This document shows, piece by piece, positions 29,886 through 39,239 of a stretch of 64,000 nt of DNA (within the stretch, counting starts at the first letter, position 1; every line of letters starts with the position of its first letter). Position numbers and translations under genes: made by a program. The DNA lies in NCBI RefSeq assembly GCF_000344175.1, contig NZ_ALWW01000001.1, forward strand, positions 84,497-148,496. Reading direction: 5' to 3'. The DNA is from Listeria fleischmannii subsp. fleischmannii LU2006-1 (lineage in GTDB: Bacteria > Bacillota > Bacilli > Lactobacillales > Listeriaceae). The notes beneath the pieces are model-generated. The model saw only the letters and a program-made list of their open reading frames with translations. It was not told the origin of the DNA and made no database searches.

Positions 29886-31597
29886 TAGAACTCACCCCTT
29901 TGTTTATTGAAAGGAAAGCGAATTTCAATCGTTACGCCACCCGTTTCATTTCGCATCATATTCATATGATAACGGCTTCCAAAAAAGCCGCGCATTCTTT
30001 CGTTCACGTTTTTTATACCAATGGATTTTCCTTCTATAAGAGAATTATCTTTTAAAAGTTCTTCTTGTAATTCCGACATCTTTTCAATTGGCATCCCCAT
30101 ACCATTGTCTTTTACAACAATTACAACCTCATCTTTTTCCAAGTAAGCCTTTAAACTACCTGCATTATCAATTCGTGTATAATCCACACCATGCACGAAA
30201 TAATTTTCGAGTAATGGTTGAATGATAAATTTTGGAATTTGTACGTTTTTCACTTCATCTGCTACTAAAAACGAATAAGCCAAGCGATCTGGATAGCGCA
30301 TTTGATATAAATAAAAATATTTTTCGCAAAAGTCGAGTTCTGCAGCAACCGTTGTCGTTTTCTCTTGCGCAATGTTATTTCGAAGGAGTGCGGCAAACGC
30401 ATAAACTACATCCGCCAGCTCATCCGCCTCTAAACTTACAGCATACATGCGAATATACTCTAGCGTATTATATAAAAAATGCGGATTAATTTGTGACTGC
30501 AAGGCACGCATATTGGCATCTTTTTGAGCAATTTCCAGTTCGTAAATATCCTTTATATACTGGTTAATACTATCAAGCATCGCATTGACCCCATGCGAAA
30601 TCGCGTAGAGTTCCCCTTCCTTACTACTTTCATCAATTCGCGCATGTAATTTCCCATTTGAAACATCTTCTACTGAATATAAAATTCCTTTTACCTGCCG
30701 ATTATACTTAGAGAAAATTTTATATAGCGCCCAAATAAGCAATGAATCTAACAAAATCACACCCACCCACAAGAAAATAAGTGAATTTTGCATAGAAAAC
30801 CAGACATTATGATTCGAAATGAGCGTCACAACTTGATAACCATTTGAGAGCGTCACATGCTTCACAAAATAATCTTTATGAAGTGTCTCCAGCGCTTTTG
30901 AAGTCCCTTTCGGCAATTCCGCTTCCAAAACTTCTTTGCTTTCGTCTTTTGAATCCATTTGATAGTCAAATACTAAATTTCCTTGCTCCGTTAAAATATA
31001 TAACGAAACAGGCAAGTCCTCGCCGTAGGTGGACAAGGTTTCTTTAAATTCTTTTGATCGCAATGTTAGATAAAAATCCCCCATTTTTTCTAGCGTTGCC
31101 GGATTTAACAAGTTTTTCTGTAATCTAACCCCATTTTCTTCTTGCGGCACAGTATCTACTAAATAACCATTTTTATTAGCTAAATTTGAATAGAGTACCT
31201 GTTTTTCATCTACGAGGGAAATAGCGATAGATTGCACTGTTTCATCGCCATAATAAATTTCTCGTAATCGAAGCGGCAAATAATTATATTCTGTGCTCGC
31301 CTCAGCATGGAGACTATAATTTAAATAATCTTCACTATTCATTTCAAAAAAGCGATGCATACTATCTACTTTGGCTTGGTTGCTTAATAAATCGCGGGTA
31401 ATCAACTCTAATTTAGAATTTTTTCCCGAAATAATATCTGCTACATGTCCGGCTGATTGATTGGCAGCTGTTTGCGCGTTTTTTTGATCACGTTCATAGA
31501 TAAAATAACTGACAAAGGCTCCAAAAATTGTAATTCCAACAATTAAGATGACGGCATACCACTTGAGTAAATACATAAATACATTTTTCTTTTTCAC
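29885..31597 (-). CDS. YesM-type sensor histidine kinase
   Basis: 570 residues. First membrane span at about 12-34, extracellular sensor domain to about 265, second span 268-294 and a HAMP linker. The phospho-acceptor is H373 in QSQINPHFLYNTLEYIRM, the His_kinase (PF06580) box. The ATP-binding domain has a DNGMGMP N/G1 box and KSIGIKNVNERMRGFFG. Such kinases sit beside oligosaccharide ABC transporters and sense extracellular sugars, sometimes via the binding protein. It is upstream of and overlaps the response regulator gene. Confidence 0.93.
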   Translation of the reverse strand: MKKKNVFMYLLKWYAVILIVGITIFGAFVSYFIYERDQKNAQTAANQSAGHVADIISGKNSKLELITRDLLSNQAKVDSMHRFFEMNSEDYLNYSLHAEASTEYNYLPLRLREIYYGDETVQSIAISLVDEKQVLYSNLANKNGYLVDTVPQEENGVRLQKNLLNPATLEKMGDFYLTLRSKEFKETLSTYGEDLPVSLYILTEQGNLVFDYQMDSKDESKEVLEAELPKGTSKALETLHKDYFVKHVTLSNGYQVVTLISNHNVWFSMQNSLIFLWVGVILLDSLLIWALYKIFSKYNRQVKGILYSVEDVSNGKLHARIDESSKEGELYAISHGVNAMLDSINQYIKDIYELEIAQKDANMRALQSQINPHFLYNTLEYIRMYAVSLEADELADVVYAFAALLRNNIAQEKTTTVAAELDFCEKYFYLYQMRYPDRLAYSFLVADEVKNVQIPKFIIQPLLENYFVHGVDYTRIDNAGSLKAYLEKDEVVIVVKDNGMGMPIEKMSELQEELLKDNSLIEGKSIGIKNVNERMRGFFGSRYHMNMMRNETGGVTIEIRFPFNKQRGEF

Positions 31598-31614
31598 AAA
31601 ACTCCCACATCCCT

Positions 31615-32227
31615 TTATTCCAGTTCAAACTTCTTATTTATCATCTCATAAACTCCGCGGGTAATAAATAGGGTAAAAAAGATTGCAATAGCTTCCATAC
31701 CAAATAGTAATAAAGCAGGATATTTGTAAGTCAAAAATGCAATAACAGCAAAGCCCAATATCATTTTAATTAATGTAAAAAAATTACTAAAGAACGCCAT
31801 AATGCTTAAGTTTAAAATATTTTTAAATGTCGTATCGTAGCGCGTATTGGTGATAAGAGCGAAAAAGTAGCCTAAAAATAAAAACGCATAAACAAAACGC
31901 TAAAACGAATGTAATGACAAAAAAGACAATACCTTTCATTTGTACGACTAAAAACAAATTATAGGCAAGCAGAATAAATGCACCTGCAAATAGGTAAAAC
32001 AGTGCGTTCCCACGTTTAAAATCCTCTTTAAACAGCGAAAAAGCTTTTTTCCAAGTGATCTCTTTGTAGGAAAAGCCTTCTTCAAAGGCTAGTTGCGTAA
32101 TAGAAGAAAATGCGGGGCCAACGCCTAAAACTATGCCACCGCAAAACATCAGCCCGACAAAAATAATATTTAATTTGATTACGGTATAACAACGAATAAA
32201 AATTTGCTCGATTGCACGTCCAATCAT
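31615..32227 (-). CDS. DUF624 (YesL-like) membrane protein, frameshifted in this sequence
   Basis: Two frames join to a protein of about 203 residues. The first part runs from MIGRAIEQIFIRCYTVIKLN to VVQMKGIVFFVITFVLAF. After a break at a four-base run (31894-31897, one extra base) the second continues VYAFLFLGYFFALITNTRYD and ends KKFELE. Five or so membrane spans are apparent. DUF624 proteins are a regular, poorly understood companion of CUT1 sugar transporters with YesMN-type regulators, exactly the context here. The short frame 31615-31800 alone is its C-terminus, not a separate gene. Confidence 0.82.
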
Positions 32228-32288
32228 AATTCTCTCTCCTTTTAAAAACGCCAGAAAGGAAGCAGAACGAACTGCTCCCTAAACGGCC

Positions 32289-33212
32289 TTATTCTTTTAC
32301 GCCACCAATTGTCATTCCGCGAACGAAATATTTTTGGAAGAACGGATAGCTGAGTGCGATTGGCAGTGTGGAAATAACTACCATCGCCATTCGAGTGGCT
32401 TCTCGCGGTATACTTGCCGCTCCCCCGGCCATATTGCTACTCATACCGGCGTTTTGTGCCATGTAATCAATATTCGCCTGAATTTTCATAAGTAAATATT
32501 GGAGTGGCACTAAATTGTCGCTTTGGATATAAAGTAACGCATTAAACCAGTCATTCCAGTATCCAAGTGCCGCAAACAAACTAATGGTCGCAATCCCCGG
32601 AACAGCAAGCGGAAGTACGATTTTAACAAAAATACGAATTTCACTTGCCCCGTCAATACGGGCGGATTCAATAATCGCATTGGGTACAGAACGATTAAAG
32701 AATGTACGCATGACGATAATATTAAATGGACTTAGTGCCATCGGTAAAATAAGCGCCCAAATGGTATCTTTTAATTGCAACATGTTCGTCATGACAATAT
32801 AGTTTGGTACCATACCAGGACTAAATAACATCGTGATAAGCGCAAAGATAGTTAAGAAACGGCGCCATCTAAAATTCGGTCTAGAAATCGCATACGCATA
32901 TGTAGAGGTAAAACTCACATTAACAATTGTTCCTACAACGGTTACAACAACCGTAACAAGAAGCGATTGTAAAATTTGTTCTTTCATTTCATATAAATAG
33001 CGGTACCCATCAAAACTCCACTCAGAAGGAAACAGTTGATAACCATCTGTTACAAGTGCATTTTCTCCCGTTAAGGAAATGATCATAACAAAAATGAGCG
33101 GAAACACACATGTAAAGGCGAATAAACCAATTAAAATGGAAAAGAGTAAATTCGTTTTTTTCCCGAAAGTGCGATGTCTAACTTCTGAAATCTTGATTTT
33201 TTTCTCTTTCAT
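32289..33212 (-). CDS. CUT1-type ABC transporter permease, LplC-like
   Basis: 307 residues with six membrane spans and the EAA motif IESARIDGASEIRIFVKIVLPLAVPGIATI (ESARIDGASE...P), which contacts the ATPase. The C-terminus FFQKYFVRGMTIGGVKE is typical of LplC/YtcP permeases. It is 13 nt downstream of lplB. No ATPase gene is in this operon, so a shared MsmX/MsiK-type ATPase elsewhere is expected. Confidence 0.93.
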   Translation of the reverse strand: MKEKKIKISEVRHRTFGKKTNLLFSILIGLFAFTCVFPLIFVMIISLTGENALVTDGYQLFPSEWSFDGYRYLYEMKEQILQSLLVTVVVTVVGTIVNVSFTSTYAYAISRPNFRWRRFLTIFALITMLFSPGMVPNYIVMTNMLQLKDTIWALILPMALSPFNIIVMRTFFNRSVPNAIIESARIDGASEIRIFVKIVLPLAVPGIATISLFAALGYWNDWFNALLYIQSDNLVPLQYLLMKIQANIDYMAQNAGMSSNMAGGAASIPREATRMAMVVISTLPIALSYPFFQKYFVRGMTIGGVKE

Positions 33213-33225
33213 TATTTACTCCCTC

Positions 33226-34156
33226 CTAGAAAAGTGCAGATTCCGGATCAAATTTGCGGACAATTAAGTTCGTGCCAACAACGAGAACAAAACCAACGAG
33301 CGATTGATAAAGCCCTGCCGCAGCCGCCATACCAATATCTCCAGTACTTGTCAGTCCGTTATAAATATATGTATCAAGTACAGAAGTCACTTCATAAAGC
33401 GCGCCTGAATTTCGCGGAATTTGGTAGAACAAACCAAAGTCTGCTCGGAAAATATTTCCCACTGCCAAAATGGATAAAATGGTGATGAGTGGAACTAATT
33501 GCGGTAACGTCACATTTTTCACTTGCTGCCACTTACTTGCCCCGTCCATTTGAGCCGCTTCATAGTAAGTCGGGTCAATTCCCATGATGGTCGCAAAATA
33601 AATAATACTGTTGTAGCCGACCCCTTTCCATATTCCCATGAAGATTAAGATATATGGCCAGTATTTCGGCTCCGTATACCAGCTAATTGCTTCGCCTCCG
33701 TTAGCTACAATTAAGCTATTTAAAAGGCCCTTATCCGGACTTAAGAAAGCATAAACAAAGTAACTAATAACAACCCATGATAAAAAGTAAGGAAGTAACA
33801 TGGAGGTTTGATACACTTTAATTAGTTTTTTCGAACGCAACTCACTCATAATAATCGCGATCATAACCGCAACAATAAGACCTAATACAATAAACGCCAC
33901 ATTGTAAAGAACTGTGTTACGTGTAATTAAATAGGCATTGTCTGAACTAAATAGGAATTTAAAATTATCAAAGCCGACCCACGGACTCTCCTTCAAACTT
34001 TCAATAAACCCTCCAGCAGCGTAATGGAAGTCTTTAAACGCGACAACATTACCTAAAACAGGAATATAGAAGAAAATAATTAACCAAATAAAGCCGGGCA
34101 AACACATCGCTAAAAAGGCTTTAATTTCTCATAAATTCGCGTCCCAGTTTTTTCAT
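33226..34156 (-). CDS. CUT1-type ABC transporter permease, LplB-like, frameshifted near its start
   Basis: Frame-corrected length is about 309 residues. ATG 34156 follows GAGGGAGAAGG and opens MKKLGREFMR, which hits a stop two codons later. Removing one base from the short run at 34125-34127 joins it to IKAFLAMCLPGFIWLIIFFY. Six membrane spans and the EAA motif (YYEAAQMDGASKWQQVKNVTLPQLVPL) are intact. It is the first gene of the operon lplB-lplC-DUF624-YesM-YesN-GH84-binding protein. Confidence 0.87.
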
Positions 34157-34286
34157 AACCTTCTCCCTCTCTTCTGAAAAACAGTTTCTCGTGTATCTTT
34201 ATTTTAGCCAAAGAAAAAATTTCCCAAAAGATACAAAATATAGATAAAAAAGGACGAACTATATAATTTATAATGACCAAACAAAA

Positions 34287-34319
34287 AAAGATTCCTGCCA
34301 CAACCTGACAAGAATCTTT
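34287..34319. terminator. Terminator after the methyltransferase
   Basis: Stem AAAGATTC / GAATCTTT with a further partly paired loop and an adjacent T-run in the minus direction; it separates the backbone from the glycan operon. Confidence 0.75.
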
Positions 34320-34325
34320 CGGAAT

Positions 34326-34925
34326 TTATTTTATACTTCTAAAAATGAAGTACCCTTTATCTTTTACCACCGTCTCCACATTGCCGAAAACAGCTTCCAT
34401 TTTTTTAGCCGCTGAGGGACCACCTTGCTTTTTCTGAATGACAATCCATAATTCACCGGAGCTAGCCAAATGCTCATACGCCTCTTCTAAAATGGCGTGA
34501 ACAATTTTTTTACCCGCTCGAATAGGTGGATTACTTAAAATCGCCTGATAATCATTCCCCGTGACTTTTTCATATACGGAGCTTTCATAAATCCGCACGT
34601 TTTGAATATCATTTAAAACACTATTTTCCTTCGCAAGTAGAAGCGCTCGTTCGTTTACGTCAATCATTTCGACTGTCACATCTGGATAGCTTTTTGCAAC
34701 AGCAAGTCCAATTGGTCCGTAGCCGCATCCTACATCTAAAATGCGTCCGCTAACTACATCCAGTTGAAAAGCTTCAATTAAAACACGTGAGCCAAAATCT
34801 ACTGCATTTTTTGAAAAAACACCCGCATCACTTATAAATTTAAGTTCATGTCCGCGAAGGTTAAAATTGAAATGTTTACGTTTATGTTCTAAATCATGAT
34901 TATTTGAAAAATAATGTTTCGTCAA
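34326..34925 (-). CDS. Class I SAM-dependent methyltransferase, RsmC/YbxB-like
   Basis: 199 residues. The SAM-binding motif is ILDVGCGYGPIGLAVA (residues about 63-78), motif II VEMIDVNERAL, and motif IV AILSNPPIRAGK, an NPP-type catalytic loop as in small-subunit rRNA guanine-N2 methyltransferases. The HYFSNNHDLEHKRKHFNFNL start is characteristic of the short RsmC-like proteins that lie beside rpoB in Firmicutes. In this genome an 18-kb island separates it from rpoB. Confidence 0.9.
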   Translation of the reverse strand: MTKHYFSNNHDLEHKRKHFNFNLRGHELKFISDAGVFSKNAVDFGSRVLIEAFQLDVVSGRILDVGCGYGPIGLAVAKSYPDVTVEMIDVNERALLLAKENSVLNDIQNVRIYESSVYEKVTGNDYQAILSNPPIRAGKKIVHAILEEAYEHLASSGELWIVIQKKQGGPSAAKKMEAVFGNVETVVKDKGYFIFRSIK

Positions 34926-35020
34926 GTTTCCTCCCCCATTTCTCTTTCATTAAATATACCACAGGAAGAGAGATTCTGGGAGAGTTACTAACCTAAAATT
35001 TTTAACAAACCTGTGATTGA

Positions 35021-35506
35021 TTAGGATTCCTTTTTCTTGAATCCTTGTGCTTCGAAAGCCGAAACCGTTTCTTTGTAACTTACATTTTTCGCATCTGAAG
35101 TTCCTTGTAATAAGCTTGAGATTTGAGCCTCATCTGCTTTTTCAAGATCTACAAACATTTCAATTGTCAGAGCTTCATCTGTAAATTCCGATTTTAGCGA
35201 TGTTCCCTTGCCATTTTCATAGGCTTTATATTGTTCTTTTGCCTGTTTCTCATAGTTCTTTTTCGTCGCGTCATCCAGCTTCTCCCCTTCTTTTACACCA
35301 AAATAGGAAAGTGGATATGTCATTTTTTGCCCAACTTTTTTCAACTTATCTCCATCATGGTGAAATGTCGCTTCTAAATCTGCACCATTTAGGTTCAAAA
35401 CATACACATCTTTTTCGATATTTGCTTTCTTTTCATTGTTCCCACAAGCAGTTAAAACGCCTAACACAGCAATGACTACAATTACAAAACTTAGAATCTT
35501 TTTCAT
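35021..35506 (-). CDS. DUF1307-type lipoprotein (YehR-like)
   Basis: 161 residues. Lipoprotein signal peptide with lipobox LTACG (Cys near residue 21). The mature part carries the pattern NGADLEATFHHDGDKLKKV and QKMTYPLSYFGVKEGE. Ends FEAQGFKKKES. ATG 35506 lies after GGGGGAAAAGT; the longer frame from 35521 has no better site. Function unknown; likely anchored on the outer face of the membrane. It is followed by the methyltransferase and preceded by a DUF1266 gene, all co-directional. Confidence 0.75.
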   Translation of the reverse strand: MKKILSFVIVVIAVLGVLTACGNNEKKANIEKDVYVLNLNGADLEATFHHDGDKLKKVGQKMTYPLSYFGVKEGEKLDDATKKNYEKQAKEQYKAYENGKGTSLKSEFTDEALTIEMFVDLEKADEAQISSLLQGTSDAKNVSYKETVSAFEAQGFKKKES

Positions 35507-35526
35507 ACTTTTCCCCCACAAAATTT

Positions 35527-36192
35527 TTAAGCTAATGGATAGCGATTGATGAAACTTTGACTATCTTGACGTAACTCGATATAAGAAATATGAGTATCAC
35601 TATACCAGTTTGTTCCGAGTCCCTCTTGGCCATTTAGAAAACTAACGATATAATCATCCCAATTTGCAAAATTAAGTTCCGCTTCTTCTCGTAGCTTTTC
35701 AAGGCACATCCATGCTTGTTGTTCACTAATTAATCCTAAAGAATAACAAACTCTTACGATATAACCAAGGCGTTCTAAATCAAACGCGCCACAGGTTGTG
35801 ATTTTATCGGCAGATTCGAGTAGTGCTGTATCATCGTAACCAAACTTTTGAGCCGCTTTACGGATTTCCTTTTTCACACCTCTTGAATGAGCTTCTGAAA
35901 TAGAAGTTGTATAGTCATTATTTTCAATCCAGCTTGAAATCAAACTCATGGCAGAATGTTCATCATAAATATTGAACATCGGTAACCAGTATTTTTTAAC
36001 TTTTTCACCACGATTTTTCGGATAATATAACTTTAAATGTCTATTCCCTCCCGCTACCTTCGCTTCCACTTTATGCTTACATTCCGTAGTTGAACTTCCT
36101 ACACATAACAATCGTTCTTTATCCTCTGAAAACTTGTTAAATTGCTCATATTCACTTGGAATAATTACTTCTTTTTTACCAAACAAACCCAT
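35527..36192 (-). CDS. DUF1266 domain protein
   Basis: 221 residues, soluble, no signal peptide. The C-terminal half matches DUF1266: ITTCGAFDLERLGYIVRVCY, QQAWMCLEKLREEAE and FANWDDYIVSFLNGQ. The N-terminal half (MGLFGKKEVIIPSEYEQF) is less distinctive. DUF1266 has no assigned biochemical role. Only 20 nt separate it from the downstream lipoprotein, so the two are probably co-transcribed. Confidence 0.75.
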   Translation of the reverse strand: MGLFGKKEVIIPSEYEQFNKFSEDKERLLCVGSSTTECKHKVEAKVAGGNRHLKLYYPKNRGEKVKKYWLPMFNIYDEHSAMSLISSWIENNDYTTSISEAHSRGVKKEIRKAAQKFGYDDTALLESADKITTCGAFDLERLGYIVRVCYSLGLISEQQAWMCLEKLREEAELNFANWDDYIVSFLNGQEGLGTNWYSDTHISYIELRQDSQSFINRYPLA

Positions 36193-36348
36193 TATGCCAC
36201 ATCCTCTTTTGTAATACTTTACAAGAAAATATTACAACATGTAGTCCTTTGTGTCAATAAGATTTTTAAACTATTTTTTCCTTGTTTATAGGAACGTAAA
36301 AAAAGTTACCTTCTTCATTAAATAGAAAAAGATAACTTTTTTAATCTT

Positions 36349-38283
36349 TTATTCCTCAAATGATAAATTAAAATTATTATTAAAGGGTGAATCATTCGTA
36401 AGTGTGATATTATTCGGTGCCGATAAATTTTGTGTAAACGGATAGTTCACTATACTTTGGTTTAAAATAAATGTGTCAGCTTGACTAGACTGCGCGTCAA
36501 TCGCATACTTTTGCATCTTGTCCCGAATGACAAATTTAGTTTGGGACGGTCCAATTGACATGCGCGTTTGCCCATTTAAAACACCATCAAATTGTAGTAA
36601 CATACTTTCATTGTCTTGGAACTCCGAAGATTTTTTAACAAATGTATTTTGGAATTTCATATTGCCAGAATTTCCGGCAATAAGTTTTAACGTATCGGTC
36701 GTTATATTTCTAGCATCTAATTGGCCACCGCTATTAATAGATAAGCCACCTTGAACATTCAAATCATTTAACTTCGCTGATAAAAAAGAAGTCATTTCAA
36801 GATTATTAAAGCTCGATTTTTCAAAATGGATGAGGGCATTGTTCCCATTAAATTTCATCCCTTTATTTACCTCACTGTCCGTTAAATGCACATTAGCAGA
36901 TCCTGTTGTGACGTTTATTGTATCTGCTTTGATTTGATTAAAATGGGCTATAATCACGCCGCCTTTAATACGCATCGTTTTCGTGTGTATATCCGAAATT
37001 TTAATTTGCGTCCCAGTCGTCTGAATAGATAAGCTATCATAGACCTTATCCGCATCAATTGTAATTATAATAGCGGATTGCGTATTTGGATTTGCGTTTT
37101 TGTACATTAAAATTCCATTTTTCACGACTAATTCAGCTTTACTATTTTCATCATAAGTTGTGAGGTCAAATGATTCAGTCTTTCCTTTACGAATCGTAAC
37201 ATCTTGATTGGCATTTTGTAAGTCAATCGCTCTAAATTCCGTTTTTTTGGAAGTATCTTCCTTTTTAATTTCAATCCCCTGCTTTTTCTCATAAATAAAA
37301 GCTTTAGCCTCATAAAAGTTAAGCAATATACCTATTAAAGTAAGTAAAATAAGTAATAATAAGAAAGAAATATAGCCTTTTTTCCCTTTTTTATAAGATG
37401 CAATAGCCTCTAATCGCTCTTTTAACATTTTTGCGTTTTCATGCAAAGAAACCGCCGCATGCGATTCTTTATAAGTTCCCGATTTCACAATGGAATGTAG
37501 TAGCGTATCCCCATAACTGAGGGCATCCCGAGCCGGTAAATAAGATAAAACACTTTCATCACACGCATATTCGCGGTCGCGCTCCAGTTGCCTAATCATC
37601 CAATACATAAGCGGATTAAACCAGTAGATACAGGTGAAAATTTGAGCAAGAAAAACCACATACATGTCCTTAGATTTACAGTGCACTAATTCATGTAAAA
37701 AAATATGATACAACTCTTTTTTGGAAAAAGAGGTGCTCGGTAACACAATGATTTCCCGTCGGAATCCAAAAAAAACGGGTGAAGAAATAAGCGGATTAAT
37801 CATAACTTCAACCGGTTTATTAAGCCCAATGGTTTCCATCGCTTCCGCTAAAATATCAAGTTCATCCGGTTCCTCAATATAATGAGCGCCTGAAATAACA
37901 AACTTTTTAAAATTTCGATAAGAAGCTATTCGGTACACAAGCATGATGAGGCCAACCATTAGCCATAACACCCACACATAATCCATTATAAACTGAAAAA
38001 TAACTGCTTGTGTGCTTCGCTCCACTTCAATACCATTTTGGCCAATAACCATAGAGGTTAACCCTGCAAATTCACTCGGAGTTCCCCATAAAAATTCAGT
38101 GTTTTTTTGCACGAAGAAAAAAGCAAACGGTACAATTAAAAAGAAAAACACAACGCCCCAAGCGTAATAGCTTTTTCTTTTAGTTAAAAATTGACCGAAT
38201 ACTTTTTTTAAAAACCAAACTAGCGGAATTAAAATAACAGATGCGATAGACATGGATAAAAGCATTTTTAGTAAAATATTCAT
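36349..38283 (-). CDS. BlaR1/M56 family membrane metallopeptidase with a beta-solenoid-like C-terminal sensor
   Basis: 644 residues. Four membrane spans surround the M56 domain. The zinc site HELVH is at 197-201 (FLHELVHCKSKDM) with the third ligand in EREYACDESVLSY (RDREYACDE). After a fourth span (ISFLLLLILLTLIGILLNFY) comes an extracellular part of about 300 residues with short beta-rich repeats of DUF4097 type (DVTIRKGKTESFDL ... IINVTTGSANVHLTDS style). BlaR1 and MecR1 carry a penicillin-binding domain there; this one does not. It overlaps the BlaI-type repressor by 4 nt, which it presumably inactivates by proteolysis. Confidence 0.87.
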   Translation of the reverse strand: MNILLKMLLSMSIASVILIPLVWFLKKVFGQFLTKRKSYYAWGVVFFFLIVPFAFFFVQKNTEFLWGTPSEFAGLTSMVIGQNGIEVERSTQAVIFQFIMDYVWVLWLMVGLIMLVYRIASYRNFKKFVISGAHYIEEPDELDILAEAMETIGLNKPVEVMINPLISSPVFFGFRREIIVLPSTSFSKKELYHIFLHELVHCKSKDMYVVFLAQIFTCIYWFNPLMYWMIRQLERDREYACDESVLSYLPARDALSYGDTLLHSIVKSGTYKESHAAVSLHENAKMLKERLEAIASYKKGKKGYISFLLLLILLTLIGILLNFYEAKAFIYEKKQGIEIKKEDTSKKTEFRAIDLQNANQDVTIRKGKTESFDLTTYDENSKAELVVKNGILMYKNANPNTQSAIIITIDADKVYDSLSIQTTGTQIKISDIHTKTMRIKGGVIIAHFNQIKADTINVTTGSANVHLTDSEVNKGMKFNGNNALIHFEKSSFNNLEMTSFLSAKLNDLNVQGGLSINSGGQLDARNITTDTLKLIAGNSGNMKFQNTFVKKSSEFQDNESMLLQFDGVLNGQTRMSIGPSQTKFVIRDKMQKYAIDAQSSQADTFILNQSIVNYPFTQNLSAPNNITLTNDSPFNNNFNLSFEE

Positions 38284-38660
38284 TCAGTAGATTTCTTCCT
38301 TTTCCAAAATTGTTGTAAATTTTCAATGTCTTGTTGTGAAATCAAATCTTTTTGAACTAGGTTCGTGATTAAGCCCTTTACGTTTCCCTCATACACATCT
38401 TCTATGAAGGTTTCTGTTTGCTTATTTAAATATTCTTTCTCGCTTAAAAGCGCATAATACTCATTTTTACGTCCAACTTTCTTTACACGTATGAAATCTT
38501 TTTCAACCAGCCTGGCCAAAAAGGTTAGGATTGTATTTTTCTTCCATGTAAAGCCATTTTCTTCCAACTCTTTAGCTACCTCAGCATACTGAACCGCTCG
38601 GCCAAATTGCCATACAACTTTCATTACCTCGAGTTCAGATTTAGATATTTGTTTATGCAT
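38280..38660 (-). CDS. BlaI/MecI/CopY family transcriptional repressor
   Basis: 126 residues from the ATG at 38660, which follows GGAGGG; the frame is open to 38675. The winged helix is ISKSELEVMKVVWQFG ... NGFTWKKNTILTFLARLVEKDFI, and the C-terminal part is the dimerisation region (EYLNKQTETFIEDVYEGNVK). It overlaps the M56 gene as ATGA, the standard BlaI-BlaR1 coupling. No beta-lactamase gene lies adjacent. A BlaI-type gene next to rplL is part of the Listeria backbone as I recall it. Confidence 0.9.
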   Translation of the reverse strand: MHKQISKSELEVMKVVWQFGRAVQYAEVAKELEENGFTWKKNTILTFLARLVEKDFIRVKKVGRKNEYYALLSEKEYLNKQTETFIEDVYEGNVKGLITNLVQKDLISQQDIENLQQFWKRKKSTE

Positions 38661-38774
38661 AACATAGCCCTCCAAAAACTTTCTACTCTTATATTAGCAC
38701 GGTTTTCCAGTAAAGGACAGAAAAAAATAAACTGGCATTTAAGCGATTGCTTTTACCAGTTTAAAATTATTTAA

Positions 38775-38808
38775 TAAAAAAGAACCTTAGAAAAACTTCT
38801 AAGGTTCT
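38775..38808. terminator. Terminator of rplKAJL
   Basis: A 12-bp perfect stem (AGAACCTTAGAA / TTCTAAGGTTCT) followed on the minus strand by TTTTTTATT. Confidence 0.92.
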
Positions 38809-38816
38809 GGTCATTA

Positions 38817-39185
38817 TTATTTTGCTTCTACGCTCGCGCCAACTTCTTCAAGTTTAGCTTTGATTTCTTCAGCTTCTTCTTTAGAAGCACCTTCTTTAAG
38901 AGCTTTAGGAGCGTTATCAACTAATTCTTTAGCTTCTTTTAAGCCAAGACCAGTGATTTCACGAACCACTTTGATAACTTTAATTTTAGAATCTCCAGCA
39001 GAAGTTAATTCAACTGTGAATTCAGTTTGTTCAGCAGCGCCACCAGCAGCACCAGCAGCAGCTACAGCTACAGGAGCAGCAGCAGTTACGCCAAATTCTT
39101 CTTCGATTGCTTTTACTAAATCGTTAAGTTCTAATACAGACGCTTCTTTTACGGAAGCAATGATTTCTTCAATGTTTAAAGCCAT
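38817..39185 (-). CDS. rplL: 50S ribosomal protein L7/L12
   Basis: 122 residues, standard length. N-terminal dimerisation domain ([20 protein letters not shown]), Ala/Gly hinge ([14 protein letters not shown]) and the C-terminal factor-binding domain ([20 protein letters not shown]). Stalk protein that recruits translation factors. 54 bp after rplJ. Confidence 0.99.
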   Translation of the reverse strand: MALNIEEIIASVKEASVLELNDLVKAIEEEFGVTAAAPVAVAAAGAAGGAAEQTEFTVELTSAGDSKIKVIKVVREITGLGLKEAKELVDNAPKALKEGASKEEAEEIKAKLEEVGASVEAK

Positions 39186-39239
39186 TTTAAAATTCCTCCA
39201 TTATTGTTTTAATTTTTTTATTGGGTTAAAACCCGGTAA

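Noticed and set aside
31615..31800. Separate 61-residue membrane protein
   Set aside because: It is the in-frame C-terminus of the DUF624 protein once one base is corrected upstream; there is no ribosome site before it.
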